64,000 bases of DNA. Source: an uncultured Polaribacter sp. GTDB taxonomy: Bacteria > Bacteroidota > Bacteroidia > Flavobacteriales > Flavobacteriaceae. Of the stretch, positions 1 through 10,700 are shown piece by piece. The translations under genes were made by a program, and so were the position numbers. The DNA lies in NCBI GenBank assembly GCA_947497755.1, contig CANMHT010000001.1:682001-746000 (forward strand), given 5' to 3'. The first letter of the stretch is position 1, and the number at the start of each line of letters is the position of its first letter. Below the pieces are notes generated by a model. The model was given only the letters and a program-made list of their open reading frames with translations, was not told the origin of the DNA and made no database searches.

Positions 1-107
1 CGTTTTGTTTACAATATATCTTATAGGATTCTTACTCGATTTACATAATTACAGAAAAGGTATCACTATTTAATTCCCAAATTAATCTCCCAATAATATC
101 AATTATC

Positions 108-3100
108 ATGCTTCAAAAAATTAGTATTAAAAAAGAAAAAAAGAACTCATTTAGGTCAAGAAGAACAAGTCTTTTATTAAGATTACTATTATTTTTGGTA
201 TCAGCGACTGTTCATAGTCAAGCAACTTTTACTTCAGGTGCTACAGCTACACAATTAGCTACTCAAATTACTGGGCCAGGAATTACCATTAATAATCCAC
301 AAATCATCTCTGGTGTAGGAACTCAATTAGGAGTTTTTTCTAACGGAATTGCTGGAGCTAACTTACAACTAAATACAGGTATTATCTTAACAACAAGCAC
401 CGTAGCAGAGTCATTTACAACAAATAGTAGTGGAGGAATCTCTTTAGGTCCTGGTACTTTTTATAATGACCCAGATCTTACAGGTATTGTAAGTTCTGCT
501 AATAGAGATGTTGTAGTTTTTCAATTCGAGGCCGTTTTAGACCCTTTGGCAACAGTGCTAACTATTGATTATCAGTTTATGTCTGATGAATACAATGAAT
601 ATGTATGTTCAAATATTAATGATGTATTTGGATATTTTGTTTCAGGACCTGGGATTTCTGGAACTCAAAACATTGCTTTAGTGCCAGGTACACCAAATCC
701 TGTAACAATTGCATCCATCAATAATGGAACAGTTGGTAGTCTTGGAAATATAGCCAATTGTATTGATTTAGGACAGTCGGCTTTATTTACAGACAATACT
801 GGTGGAGCAATTACTGTGGAATATGATGGTGTTACGAATAAATTACGTGCTACAGCAAAAGGCTTAACTCCTGGAGCAACTTATACGGTAAAATTGGCCA
901 TTGCAGATTCATCTGATGGAAGTTATGATTCAGCAGTACTAGTAAATTTAATAAGTGGTTTGGTTGATGATGATGGAGATGGTATCACTAATGATGTAGA
1001 TTTAGATGATGATAATGATGGTATTTATGATGTGATTGAAGATGCCAATACTGATAGTGATAATAATCCTTTAACAAATCCTACTGATACTGATGGTGAT
1101 GGAATTCCGAATTACTTAGATTTAGATTCTGATGGAGATGGAATTCCAGACAATATCGAAGCACAGACAACAAGCGGTTATATAGCACCTGGAGTATTTA
1201 CAGATGTAAATTCTGATGGAGTAAACGATGTCTATGCAGGAGGTTTGGCACCAGTAAATACAGATGGAACTGATTTAGATGATTATTTAGATACAGATGC
1301 AGATAATGACGGGACAAATGATCAGACAGAAGCCACGATTTCTTTTGTGGGAAATGTTGGAAATAATGGACTAGATAATGGATTAGAAGCAATTGATGAT
1401 TATGCTGATGTAAACGGAATATTAAATAATCCAGCAACACTTCCTGATGCAGATGGAGATGTTGGTTCTGGAGGAGATGTAGATTATAGAGATGCCATAA
1501 CACTTGGAGATAATGATGGAGACGGAATTAATGATGATGCCGATTTAGATGATGACAATGATGGGATTTTGGACTCTGTAGAATCTACTTGTGATTCACC
1601 AACCATTCAATTTGTAAATACACCAGATGCCTATTGGACATTAGATAACAATACCAATGACACAAGTGGAAACGCTCATAACGAAAACGGAAGTGCTAGT
1701 TTAACTTATAGTACAACGGCAATTCAAGGTTCTCATTCAGTAAACTTCAATGGAACTTCTCATACGATAAGATATAGTCAAGATGGAGGTTTTATGGAGC
1801 AAGCATATAGCAATATCAGTTTTTCTGCTTGGATAATGCCAAGTTCTTTATCAGGTAACCGAATTATTTATGAAGAAGGAGGAGGTACAAATGGAGCTAC
1901 TTTATGGTTAAATAATAACATTTTAACATATTCTGTACGTAATGGAGGTGGCGGTAGTCAAGTAAATGTTACTCACCAAACTCCATTAGTTGTAGATGGT
2001 ATTTGGCATCACGTAGCAGCTGTTTTTAGCAATGGAAATATTACAGTGTACTTAGATGGGATTCCGTCTAGTACAGTTCCAACAGGTTATGGTACTATTT
2101 CTGCTCATGGAAGTGACGGTGGTTTGGGAGGAGCATTTGGAGGAACACCATCTTCAGGAACTACTGGTTTTTATGCCGGTTTAATGGATGCTGTTAGATA
2201 TTCAAATACAACTGCTTGGCCTGCTGCAAGTATCTTAACTGAAGGTACAAAAGTTTGTGCTGGCTTAAATTTAGATATGGATGGAGATGGCTTAAACAAT
2301 CATTTAGATTTAGATTCAGACGGCGATGGAATTCCAGACAATATAGAAGCACAAACAACCAATGGTTATATTGTTCCAAATGGAGTTTATAATATTGTTG
2401 GTATTGATACAGCATATCCAAATGGACTTATTCCTGTAAATACTGACGGAACAGATACCGTAGATTATTTAGATGTAGATTCTGATAATGAAGGAGCTAA
2501 TGATACAGTTGAGGCAAGCATAACATTAACAGGTAGTGTTAATCCAAATGGGTTAGATGCTGCTGTAGCAACAACATCTTCTTATACAGATGTAAATGGG
2601 ACAATTAATGATCCTACTTTATTGCCAGATTCTGATTCTGATTTGGCAACAACTGGTGATGTAGACTTTAGAGATGCTATTGTAAATATTTCTGTTGGAA
2701 CAGGAAACTCTTTATGGTTACGAGGAGATATTGGTGTTATTGGAGGAGCAATGGTGACACAATGGGTGGATCAAAGTGATTTTAATGGAGATGGTGATTT
2801 TTCAAATGATGCAAACTTTACAGCACCTGGAGGTCAAGAACCCAATGCGGTAACTACTTTGTTAAATTTTAATCCAACATTAACTTTTACACCTGCTAAT
2901 GGAGATGTGTTAACTTTTACAGGAAATATAAATCCAAGAACCATGTATGTTGTTTATAATAATACATCAACAACTAGTTGGACAAGTGTATTTACAAATA
3001 ATGATGGAAACGGAATAGGGCATGGACATGTTAACGATACTCAGATATACCACAGTGGATTTACGCCTGCAAGTGTAAGAAATGGAAATGAGTATATCAA

Positions 3101-5735
3101 TGGATTATCAGTAAATTTTTTAAGTCAAGCAAGACCCGATAATTTTCAATTACAAACCAGAATATTTACTAGTAATTTATCTAATGCAAGTCATATTTAT
3201 TATGTAGGAAGGGATCGTAATTTTTTAGATCGTGTTATTGAAGGAAGTATTGCAGAAATTATCACTTTTACAGAGGCTCATTCTGATGCAGATAGACAAC
3301 GAATTGAAAGTTACTTAGGATTAAAATATGGATTTACTTTAAACGCTACAGATAATTCAGCTAGTATTACAGAAGGAGATTATGTTGCTTCTGATGGATT
3401 GACTAAATATTGGGATTATACAGCCAATTCATCTTATCATAATGATGTGGCAGGAATTGGACAAGACAATACTCAAGTATTAACTCAAAAGCAATCAAAA
3501 TCGGTAAACACTAATGCTTTAATTACTATTGGATTAGGAAATATTGCAACAGATAATGCTTCAAATACCAATACGTTTTCTTCAGATAAGAGTTTCTTGA
3601 TTTGGGGAAATGATAATGCTGTATTAGGAGCAACAAGTACATCTGGGGTTTTATGTGCTACAGATTTACGATTGGATAGAAATTGGAAAATTGTAGAGAC
3701 TGGTACAGTAGAAGAGGTTCAAATAGCCATTCCAAAAACTACTATTGACGCTCATTTAACCAATATAGCTAGATCTAAAGTTATGATTGTAGCAGATGAT
3801 ATTTCCTATACAACAAATGTAGAGTTTGTAGTTTTAACAGAAGCAGTTATTAATGGAGAAATACAATATACAGGGAATTACAATTTTGATGGCACTAAGT
3901 TTTTCACCTTTGCAGAAGTTGGAGGGATTACTTGGAGTGGGACAACGAGCTCATGGAATGGTGGGCAAGGAGTTGGAGGAGCACCAAGTACTAATGCGTT
4001 AGATAATGGAGAATTATTAACTATTGACGCAGAAGGAACAACAAATCATGCAACATTACCAGAAAATGCACAAGTAGGTTGTGTTTGGGTAACTGCAGGT
4101 TCTAAATTAATGGTGCCTTCTGGACAGTTTTTAGAAATAGCAGATCAATTATTTTTAGAAGGAGAAATACGTTTAATTGGTTCAGCACAATTAATACAAA
4201 CTCATACAGGTGTAAGTCAAGTAACAGGTTTAGGAAAAATTTATGTAGATCAGCAAGGAACAGCAGCTACTACATATAGATATAATTATTGGACTTCTCC
4301 AGTAAGTAATATTGGAGCATCAAATTTTACTGTGGATGCAGTAATGAAAGATGGTACAACACCAACTTCAGAAACATCTACGGCAACAGATATTAATTTT
4401 GTCTCTGGATACGATGGAGCAATAACAAACCCAATTACTATTTCTAATCATTGGATTTATGGATTTACCAATGCGCTTTCTGGAACAGGATGGATACAAC
4501 AAAAAGAAACGGGTACTTTTGATATTACTGATGGATTTACATTTAAAGGGCCAGGAGCAGTTCAAAATTATACTTTTGTTGGAACGCCAAATGATGGAAC
4601 ATATACATCAACAATTAGTGCTGGTTATTTAAGCTTACTAGGAAATCCGTATCCTTCAGCAATAGATTCACAACAGTTTTTTAGTGATAATATAGGAGTT
4701 GTAGAGACATTATATTTTTGGGAACATAAAGGAGATTCTAATACACATAATACAGGTGATTATATTGGAGGTTATGGATTGTTAAATGCATCTATGAGTG
4801 TTGCAGGAGTAGCTCCATTTAATGATGATACTGGAGGTCAAGGAAGCTTTACTTATACTGCTCCTGGTAGATATATACCAATTGGACAAGGCTTTTTTGT
4901 CTCTGCTGATGGCTCAGGAAATGTAACGTTTAACAACAGTCAGCGAGTATTTCAATTAGAAAATGAAAATGGAGGTTCTGATTCTTTTTTCTTTAAAAAT
5001 CAATCTAAAACAAATGTTTTATCAGTACCAAATACCAATGAGAATAGTTTACCAATTTTAAAATTAGGTTTTGATTTCATTAATAATGATGGAAAAAAAT
5101 TACATCGTCAGATAGGAATATCTTTTAAATCTGGAAATAAATTTTCTAAAGACGCTGGTTATGACAGTCCTATTTTTGATGTCAATACTACTGATGCCTA
5201 TTTTAGTTTTAATGATGCTAGACAAGATTTTATTATTGCTGGAATAGGAGAAATAACAGATGATCTAGAGTTCCCAATAGCCATTAAAATAGGAAACACT
5301 AATGAAATTACTTTAAGAGTTGATGAAATCTATAATATAGATAGAGATGTTTTTTTAGAAGATAAAGTAACCAATCAACTTTATAATTTAAAGAACTCAA
5401 TACCATTATCAATACCAATAGGAACTTATAAAGATCGATTTTATATCAAATTTGGTAAAAGTGCATTAAGCATTGATGATAATCCTTTAGTGAAAGGAAC
5501 AAAAATCTATATGAATCAACAATCAAAAGAATTAATAATTGAGAATACTACTGGTGATTTGCTTTTAGAAAAAGTTTTAATACATAATGTTTTAGGTCAA
5601 AAAGTAAAACAAGTTTCATTAAAAGAAAATTTAAAAGAGCATCGAATTTCGATAAAAGAGTTAATCTCAAACCTCTATATAATTAGTATTTATTCTAACA
5701 AAGGAAAAATTACAAAGAAGGTTTTTAGAGAATGA
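108..5735 (+). CDS. Giant secreted T9SS protein with choice-of-anchor-L, TSP3 and LamG-like domains
   Basis: This 1875-residue protein is predicted to be exported and attached to the cell surface or released. A basic N-terminus and hydrophobic segment (about residues 20-37, ending VHSQ) form the signal peptide. Residues about 40-285 resemble choice-of-anchor L domains ([10 protein letters not shown] motif). Residues about 287-495 and 750-870 are aspartate-rich thrombospondin type 3 calcium-binding repeats (DxDxDGxxD). Residues about 510-725 look like a LamG/concanavalin-like fold ([11 protein letters not shown]). From about 890 a long block is shared with the partial protein at 60238-64000 (DUF8202-like, [13 protein letters not shown]). 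The last 75 residues form a T9SS type A sorting domain (LGQKVKQ...[14 protein letters not shown]). A role in adhesion or surface coating is inferred. It may be co-transcribed with the gene that starts 107 bp downstream. Confidence 0.85.
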   Translation: MLQKISIKKEKKNSFRSRRTSLLLRLLLFLVSATVHSQATFTSGATATQLATQITGPGITINNPQIISGVGTQLGVFSNGIAGANLQLNTGIILTTSTVAESFTTNSSGGISLGPGTFYNDPDLTGIVSSANRDVVVFQFEAVLDPLATVLTIDYQFMSDEYNEYVCSNINDVFGYFVSGPGISGTQNIALVPGTPNPVTIASINNGTVGSLGNIANCIDLGQSALFTDNTGGAITVEYDGVTNKLRATAKGLTPGATYTVKLAIADSSDGSYDSAVLVNLISGLVDDDGDGITNDVDLDDDNDGIYDVIEDANTDSDNNPLTNPTDTDGDGIPNYLDLDSDGDGIPDNIEAQTTSGYIAPGVFTDVNSDGVNDVYAGGLAPVNTDGTDLDDYLDTDADNDGTNDQTEATISFVGNVGNNGLDNGLEAIDDYADVNGILNNPATLPDADGDVGSGGDVDYRDAITLGDNDGDGINDDADLDDDNDGILDSVESTCDSPTIQFVNTPDAYWTLDNNTNDTSGNAHNENGSASLTYSTTAIQGSHSVNFNGTSHTIRYSQDGGFMEQAYSNISFSAWIMPSSLSGNRIIYEEGGGTNGATLWLNNNILTYSVRNGGGGSQVNVTHQTPLVVDGIWHHVAAVFSNGNITVYLDGIPSSTVPTGYGTISAHGSDGGLGGAFGGTPSSGTTGFYAGLMDAVRYSNTTAWPAASILTEGTKVCAGLNLDMDGDGLNNHLDLDSDGDGIPDNIEAQTTNGYIVPNGVYNIVGIDTAYPNGLIPVNTDGTDTVDYLDVDSDNEGANDTVEASITLTGSVNPNGLDAAVATTSSYTDVNGTINDPTLLPDSDSDLATTGDVDFRDAIVNISVGTGNSLWLRGDIGVIGGAMVTQWVDQSDFNGDGDFSNDANFTAPGGQEPNAVTTLLNFNPTLTFTPANGDVLTFTGNINPRTMYVVYNNTSTTSWTSVFTNNDGNGIGHGHVNDTQIYHSGFTPASVRNGNEYINGLSVNFLSQARPDNFQLQTRIFTSNLSNASHIYYVGRDRNFLDRVIEGSIAEIITFTEAHSDADRQRIESYLGLKYGFTLNATDNSASITEGDYVASDGLTKYWDYTANSSYHNDVAGIGQDNTQVLTQKQSKSVNTNALITIGLGNIATDNASNTNTFSSDKSFLIWGNDNAVLGATSTSGVLCATDLRLDRNWKIVETGTVEEVQIAIPKTTIDAHLTNIARSKVMIVADDISYTTNVEFVVLTEAVINGEIQYTGNYNFDGTKFFTFAEVGGITWSGTTSSWNGGQGVGGAPSTNALDNGELLTIDAEGTTNHATLPENAQVGCVWVTAGSKLMVPSGQFLEIADQLFLEGEIRLIGSAQLIQTHTGVSQVTGLGKIYVDQQGTAATTYRYNYWTSPVSNIGASNFTVDAVMKDGTTPTSETSTATDINFVSGYDGAITNPITISNHWIYGFTNALSGTGWIQQKETGTFDITDGFTFKGPGAVQNYTFVGTPNDGTYTSTISAGYLSLLGNPYPSAIDSQQFFSDNIGVVETLYFWEHKGDSNTHNTGDYIGGYGLLNASMSVAGVAPFNDDTGGQGSFTYTAPGRYIPIGQGFFVSADGSGNVTFNNSQRVFQLENENGGSDSFFFKNQSKTNVLSVPNTNENSLPILKLGFDFINNDGKKLHRQIGISFKSGNKFSKDAGYDSPIFDVNTTDAYFSFNDARQDFIIAGIGEITDDLEFPIAIKIGNTNEITLRVDEIYNIDRDVFLEDKVTNQLYNLKNSIPLSIPIGTYKDRFYIKFGKSALSIDDNPLVKGTKIYMNQQSKELIIENTTGDLLLEKVLIHNVLGQKVKQVSLKENLKEHRISIKELISNLYIISIYSNKGKITKKVFRE

Positions 5736-5842
5736 TTTTGTGTAAAAGAACACTAAACCTTAAATCAAATTAAAAGGAAGTGATGTAAGCATAAATAATA
5801 GTAAAAAACCCCCCACTAACTAAAGAACATAAAAATAGAAAA

Positions 5843-6376
5843 ATGAAAAGAGATGAAACAATTAAAAAAAGATGGAATAAAAATTACATTTTAATACTAA
5901 TGTTATTTTTATTAGGAACTTTTAGTTATGGACAAAATTGGAATGATAGAACTGATGGAAAAGAATATTTAGCCATTAGTACTTCAATGGATGTCAATGC
6001 AAATTTGCAAGGAACTTCAAAGAATATTGCTTTGGAAATAGAAAAACTATTTAAAAGGATATATGTTAGAGCAGAATTTAGGCACGTAAATAATACTAAA
6101 AGTGCTTACGGTGATGTTTCAGTAGCATCTGGAGTGCATTTTTCATTTTTCGATATGAATGAAAGTTTTTATGTAGGTGTGAGAGAAGGTGCAATATTTA
6201 GAAATAAAAAAGTATTTAATACTGTAGGAGGAGAAATGGGAATTAGTTTGCGGTTAAACAAAATGCTAGTCGTTGGAGTTAGAACAACACTAGATTACCG
6301 AACAGATTTAAAAATATGGAATTTGCCAAGTAAGTTTGTAAATAGTAACTATATAAAAGTAGGTTATGTTTTCTAA
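5843..6376 (+). CDS. Small putative outer-membrane beta-barrel protein
   Basis: The 177-residue product has a positively charged N-terminus and a hydrophobic stretch ending FSYGQ, so it is probably exported through Sec. After residue 35 it alternates short amphipathic strands with turns (YVRAEFRHVN, HFSFFDMNESFYVGVREGAIF, LVVGVRTTLDYR) and ends in an aromatic residue (VGYVF). This is the pattern of a small outer-membrane beta-barrel. I do not recognise a named family. It lies 107 bp downstream of the giant T9SS protein on the same strand and is the last gene before the tRNA-bounded island. No catalytic motif is visible. Barrel topology is an inference from strand pattern and terminal Phe. Confidence 0.6.
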   Translation: MKRDETIKKRWNKNYILILMLFLLGTFSYGQNWNDRTDGKEYLAISTSMDVNANLQGTSKNIALEIEKLFKRIYVRAEFRHVNNTKSAYGDVSVASGVHFSFFDMNESFYVGVREGAIFRNKKVFNTVGGEMGISLRLNKMLVVGVRTTLDYRTDLKIWNLPSKFVNSNYIKVGYVF

Positions 6377-6483
6377 ATTATAAATTCCTGTTTAAGAAGT
6401 GAGAAAAGAATTTTAACAGATACAATAAAGTCATTATGATTTTTATTGTAGTGTCTTATTTTTTATTAATAGTTCTATATGAA

Positions 6484-6513
6484 AAAACCCAAAACTTTAT
6501 GTTTTGGGTTTTT
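6484..6513. terminator. Rho-independent terminator (left repeat copy)
   Basis: A 12-bp perfect stem (AAAACCCAAAAC / GTTTTGGGTTTT) with a 5-nt loop is followed by T residues, and by A residues on the other side, so it can act in both directions. It is part of the duplicated att-like block and would terminate transcription from the 5843-6376 side. Confidence 0.7.
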
Positions 6514-6518
6514 GTTTG

Positions 6519-6561
6519 TAGCGAGGAGCAGATTTGAACTGCCGACCTCAGGGTTATGAAT
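6519..6561 (-). pseudogene. Truncated tRNA-Met fragment (3' half only)
   Basis: The minus strand contains bases 31-73 of the tRNA-Met found intact at 12766-12839: anticodon loop with CAT, 3' anticodon stem, variable loop, T arm and 3' acceptor strand. The 5' half (acceptor, D arm) is absent and replaced by unrelated AT-rich sequence, so it cannot form a tRNA. It is interpreted as the tRNA 3' end displaced when the island inserted. Confidence 0.85.
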
Positions 6562-6652
6562 TATTTCTATTTAGATTATTGAGAAATGAAGAACTCTCTA
6601 ATTAATTTATTACTGAGTATTATGGTAAATTTAATTTATACATAATTGAATG
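6562..6652. other. AT-rich island end without a gene
   Basis: Between the tRNA fragment and the promoter of the beta-helix gene I see only AT-rich sequence. There is no ORF, no integrase remnant and no further similarity to the 12809-12949 side. Together with the repeat copy this makes up the 324-bp gap between the genes at 5843 and 6701. Confidence 0.5.
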
Positions 6653-6682
6653 TTTAATACATTTAAAAATCTATTATATTTG
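6653..6682 (+). promoter_or_regulatory. Bacteroidetes-type promoter for the beta-helix/RHS unit
   Basis: TTT (6653-6655), 19-nt spacer, then TATATTTG (6675-6682) fits the -33/-7 consensus TTG-N19-TAnnTTTG except for the third -33 base. It lies inside an upstream reading-frame extension, which argues for translation starting at 6701 rather than 6650. Confidence 0.55.
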
Positions 6683-6700
6683 AAAGAAAATCAATTAACT

Positions 6701-7699
6701 ATGAAAAAAAATATACTCTTTATTTTTTTATTTTTCACTTTTTTATCTTTTTCACAGAATACATATACTGTAGATAATAGAACAGGATCAATTGCAGATT
6801 ATACAGATCTACAAACCGCTATTGATAAAGTTCCAGTTGAAAGTATTTTGATAGTACATGGAAGTACTACCAGTTATGGAAGCATAAACATTTCAAAAAA
6901 AATAATAATTAAAGGAACTGGGTATTTTTTAGATGAAAACTCAAAAACTCAAAGTAACGTTAACAGTTCTAAATTAGGAGGAGTATATTTTAGAGCAGGG
7001 GCATCTGGGGCGATTATTACTGGACTGGATATAGAACCAGTAATTATTTATGATGAGGTTTCAAATGTATCTATTTTAAGAAATCGAATAAAGTATATAA
7101 AAGATGAAAACGAGAAAGGAACAAATATTTTAGTTTCAAATAATTTTATATATAGTTCATTTAAAACAAATCCAAATAGTTCAGCTACATCGACAGGAAT
7201 TTTACTTTCAGATAGTAAAATAACAGGTAATATAATAATTTCTAGAGTTACTGGGCGAAGATTAGAATTAACAAATAATATTCTTTCTGGAAATGTAATT
7301 CATGGGAATTACATGTATAATTCTATTATTAAAAATAATGTATATAAAACAGGGCTTTATGATAGTAGTGCTTCGTTTTCAAACACTATAAAAAATAATA
7401 TTATAAAAAGCACAGTTGACCAAACAGGTTCTGATGGGAATATTTACAAATCCTCAATTGATAATTTATTTATTAATAGTACAGATTCTAGATACACTTC
7501 TGATGGTAGATATATTTTAAAAAATGGTTCAATTGCTATTGGTGCTGGAGAAAACGGTGTAGATGTTGGCCCTTTTGGAGGAGGTTATAAACTCTCAGGA
7601 ATACCTGATATTCCAAATATTTATGAGTTTATTGTACCAACTACAGGGTATACAAATGATGGTATTCAGGTAAAAGTTAAAATAAAAAGTAACAACTAA
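6701..7699 (+). CDS. Secreted parallel beta-helix protein (island cargo)
   Basis: An upstream in-frame ATG exists at 6650, but I place the start at 6701, because the promoter-like TATATTTG at 6675 lies between them and because the protein then opens with a classic signal peptide (MKKNILFIFLFF...FSQN). The 332-residue product then shows TYTVDNRTGSIADYTDLQTAID, typical of the cap of right-handed beta-helix proteins. It continues with many short Asn/Ile-rich rungs (TNNILSGNVIHGN, IIKNNVY, IKNNIIKS) and ends near DVGPFGGGYKL, a motif common at the end of such helices. No catalytic residues of pectate lyase or other enzymes stand out, and no T9SS sorting tail is seen. It ends 8 bp before the RHS gene, so the two are probably one transcript. 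The function is unknown; surface binding or a partner role for the RHS protein is speculation. Confidence 0.7.
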   Translation: MKKNILFIFLFFTFLSFSQNTYTVDNRTGSIADYTDLQTAIDKVPVESILIVHGSTTSYGSINISKKIIIKGTGYFLDENSKTQSNVNSSKLGGVYFRAGASGAIITGLDIEPVIIYDEVSNVSILRNRIKYIKDENEKGTNILVSNNFIYSSFKTNPNSSATSTGILLSDSKITGNIIISRVTGRRLELTNNILSGNVIHGNYMYNSIIKNNVYKTGLYDSSASFSNTIKNNIIKSTVDQTGSDGNIYKSSIDNLFINSTDSRYTSDGRYILKNGSIAIGAGENGVDVGPFGGGYKLSGIPDIPNIYEFIVPTTGYTNDGIQVKVKIKSNN

Positions 7700-7707
7700 A
7701 AAAGGTT

Positions 7708-10700
7708 ATGAAAAAAGTATTTTTTCTACTAGCCTTTTTTATAGGAGGCTTTATTTATGGACAAAATATAACCAAAGTTGAGTATTTTTTTGATACTGAC
7801 CCTGGTTATGATAATGGTACTTCAATTAGTTTTACCCCAAGTTCTGAATTAGACTTAAATATCAATATTCCCGTCAATAATTTATCACTTGGGGTACATA
7901 CTTTATATATAAGAGCAAAAGATAAAAACAATATTTGGAGCTTATATGATAAGCGTAGTTTTTATGTGGCTAAAGGTAGTAGCACAATCCCTAACATTAC
8001 ACAAATAGAATACTTCTTTGATGATGATCCAGGTTATGGAAAAGGGAAACAGTTAACGTTTACTGAAAACACAGAGATTGATAAAGATTTTGTTATTCCT
8101 TTAGTTGGTTTAACATCTGGTAACCATACTCTTTATATTAGAGCTAAAGATACTTATGGAAAATGGAGTTTATATAGTCAAGGTAATGTGACTGTTACCG
8201 ATTGGAACTGTAATTATGCTGATGTAAACTCAACCCATTGGTGGTATAACGCAGTACAAGATTTATGCGGAAAAAGAGTAATAGATAATAATGGTTTAGC
8301 AAGACCAGATGAATTTATCAATAGAGCTGAATTGGCTAAAGTGTCGTATAAGAGTATTGATTTGCAAAATAATTCATTAGCAGATAATTTTCCAACACCA
8401 TATATCGATTTACAAGATGAAAATATATGGTATTTCAAATTTGCAAAAAACTTATCTTATTTAGAGTTTGGTGATGGAGTTGCTCCTTTTCAAAAAGATT
8501 TTGCCAATTTTAGGCCATCAGGAAAAATAACAAGAGCTCATGTTTTAAAAGTTCTTTTAGAAACTTGGAATATTGATGAAAAAGACAATTCAGGAAACAA
8601 TCCTTATAGTGATGTAAATACAAGTCATGAAGCTTATGATTATATTATTAAAGCCAAGGATTTAGGTATTATTGAAAGTGGTAGTAATTTCAGACCTAAT
8701 GATAATGCGTTAAGAGCTGAAGTGTTCGTTATGCTTCATCGTATATTAACAGTAAATCCACAAACTAAGCCTACTGTAACTATAGATAGTTTTTTAAGAG
8801 TTGGTAACTATACCCCGCAAAATTTAAATAACTTTTCTTCTATTCACAGTGGTAATTTTAACCATTATACAGAAACCAGTTTTGGTATTTCAAGTGTTGG
8901 TATTCCTTTAACCTTTAGTCATACCTATAACAGTTATTTATCAGATATGCCTAAGGAACTTTCCTATCTTCAACCTTTAGGAAAGATGTGGACACATTCT
9001 TTTAACAGTTATATACAAGAAATTAAAGCTGATGAGGCTTTTCCTGAATATTTTAGAATTGCTTTAACCCTTCCAAATGGTGGTTTTCAGTTTTATAAAA
9101 AGCAAGACCAAAATTATGTGCCTGAAACAGAAGGTATTTATGACGAGTTAGAAAAAACGGGAGCAAATGAATTTACACTCACTACTAAAGGGCAAATTGT
9201 TTATACTTTCTTAAAAGCAAATGCTGACTCTCGTTTTTATGCTCTTAAATCTATAAAAGATAGAAATGATAATACGCTTACGATTACTTATGAAGAGGGA
9301 GTAACAGAAATTGAAGAAGATGGAGTAAAGGAAAAACTTATCAGAGTTAAAGAAGTAACGGGAACAGCAGGCAGAACATTAATATTTTCTTACTACACAC
9401 AATCTGATTTATTAAAACAAGTAACAGATCCTTTAGGTAGAAATGTTTATTTTACTTATGATGCTTTTGGTTATTTACAATCATATCTTAATCCAAAAGG
9501 GAATCTAACAGTTTATAATTATGGCTTAGCTCAAGAAAGAGATTTATTGAAAACCATCAGATTACCGAAAGGAAATGTGATTACTAGTAGTTATGAAAAC
9601 AAGAAGTTAAAAAGTATTGAAACTAGTGGAGTTGACCCTAAGAAATACACTTATGTTTATGATGACGCTAAAGGATATATAGACGAAATAATTTCTCCAA
9701 CTGGTAAAAAAACAGAAATTGATTTCAACAAATATGGAAATTTAACGAATCTAAAAGAAGGTACTACCAAAGTTGAAATTAAATATGAAAATACTAATCA
9801 TATAAATTATCCAACAGAGGTAACTTACAACACTCAAAAGACTTCTGTTACCTATGATGATAAAGGTAATATTCTTCAAAGAATGTTACCAGAAGGTGTT
9901 ACACAAACCTATCAATATAATGCACGTAATGATATTGAACAATTTACAGACCCAAAAGGGAATCTATATGAATATGGTTATGACTCAAAAGGGAACTTAA
10001 CAAGTGTAAAAACACCTAGAGCAATTACTAATTTTACTGTAAATGATAAAGGATTAGTTACTCAAGTAACAAATCCAGAAAATATTACTGTTAGTTTTAC
10101 GTATGACGCTTATGGAAATGTTGTGCAGACTACTGCACCAGAAGAAATTACTACCAGTGCAACCTTTGATATTGCCAGTCGATTATTGACTAGTACCAAT
10201 CCTAAAGGAAATACTATTTCGTATACTTATGATGCGAATGACAATTTATTAAGCGAACTATTTGGTGGTCAAACTACGGCTTATGAGTTTGATGCAAATG
10301 ATAACCTAACCAAGATTATCAATGCTAAAAACAAAGCTACTACACTTACTTATGATACCAATGATGATACTCTAACTTCTGTACATTTTGGTACAGCTAC
10401 TGATGAATATACGTATTATGATGATGGTTCTATTAAGACCTATACAAATCCAAAGGGTACTGTATTTACTTATACCTATGATGATCAAAACAGATTAGAA
10501 AAAGTTACAGATGGAGGAAAGACAATAAATTACACTTATGATAGTAAAGATAGAACTCATACTGTAACAAATGAAAATGGTACAATTACTTATGGTTATG
10601 ATGATTTAGACCGTGTTACTTCTACAGAATATGGTGGGAAAACTGTAGGTTATAGTTATGACAAGAATAGCAATGTAAAAAGTATTACCTATCCAGATGG

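Larger units (their letters stand above)
6482..6561. repeat. Left copy of 80-bp direct repeat (att-like, tRNA 3' half plus terminator)
   Basis: These 80 bases match 12729-12808 at 79 of 80 positions. The single difference is T at 6500 versus G at 12747, in the loop of the terminator hairpin. Similarity stops abruptly at 6562, which corresponds to the 5' side of the tRNA anticodon loop (base 31). The block carries a terminator (6484-6513) and the 3' half of tRNA-Met (6519-6561, minus orientation). A displaced tRNA 3' end is the usual scar of site-specific integration into a tRNA gene, so this is read as the distal att site of the island at about 6482-12808. Confidence 0.85.

Noticed and set aside
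1-107. Possible gene tail at the left edge (frame ending at about 48)
   Set aside because: Sixteen codons without recognisable sequence are not enough to support a gene.
1198-1503. Minus-strand frame opposite the TSP3 repeats of the first gene
   Set aside because: It is a shadow of the Asp-rich repeat codons (His/Leu-rich translation). It has no start context and lies fully inside a well-supported gene.
966-1600. Possible DNA tandem repeat or CRISPR-like array
   Set aside because: The periodicity is the coding of TSP3 calcium-binding repeats. There are no constant repeats with unique spacers.
6650-6700. Longer start for the beta-helix gene
   Set aside because: The promoter -7 box lies inside this extension, and the signal peptide begins at 6701.
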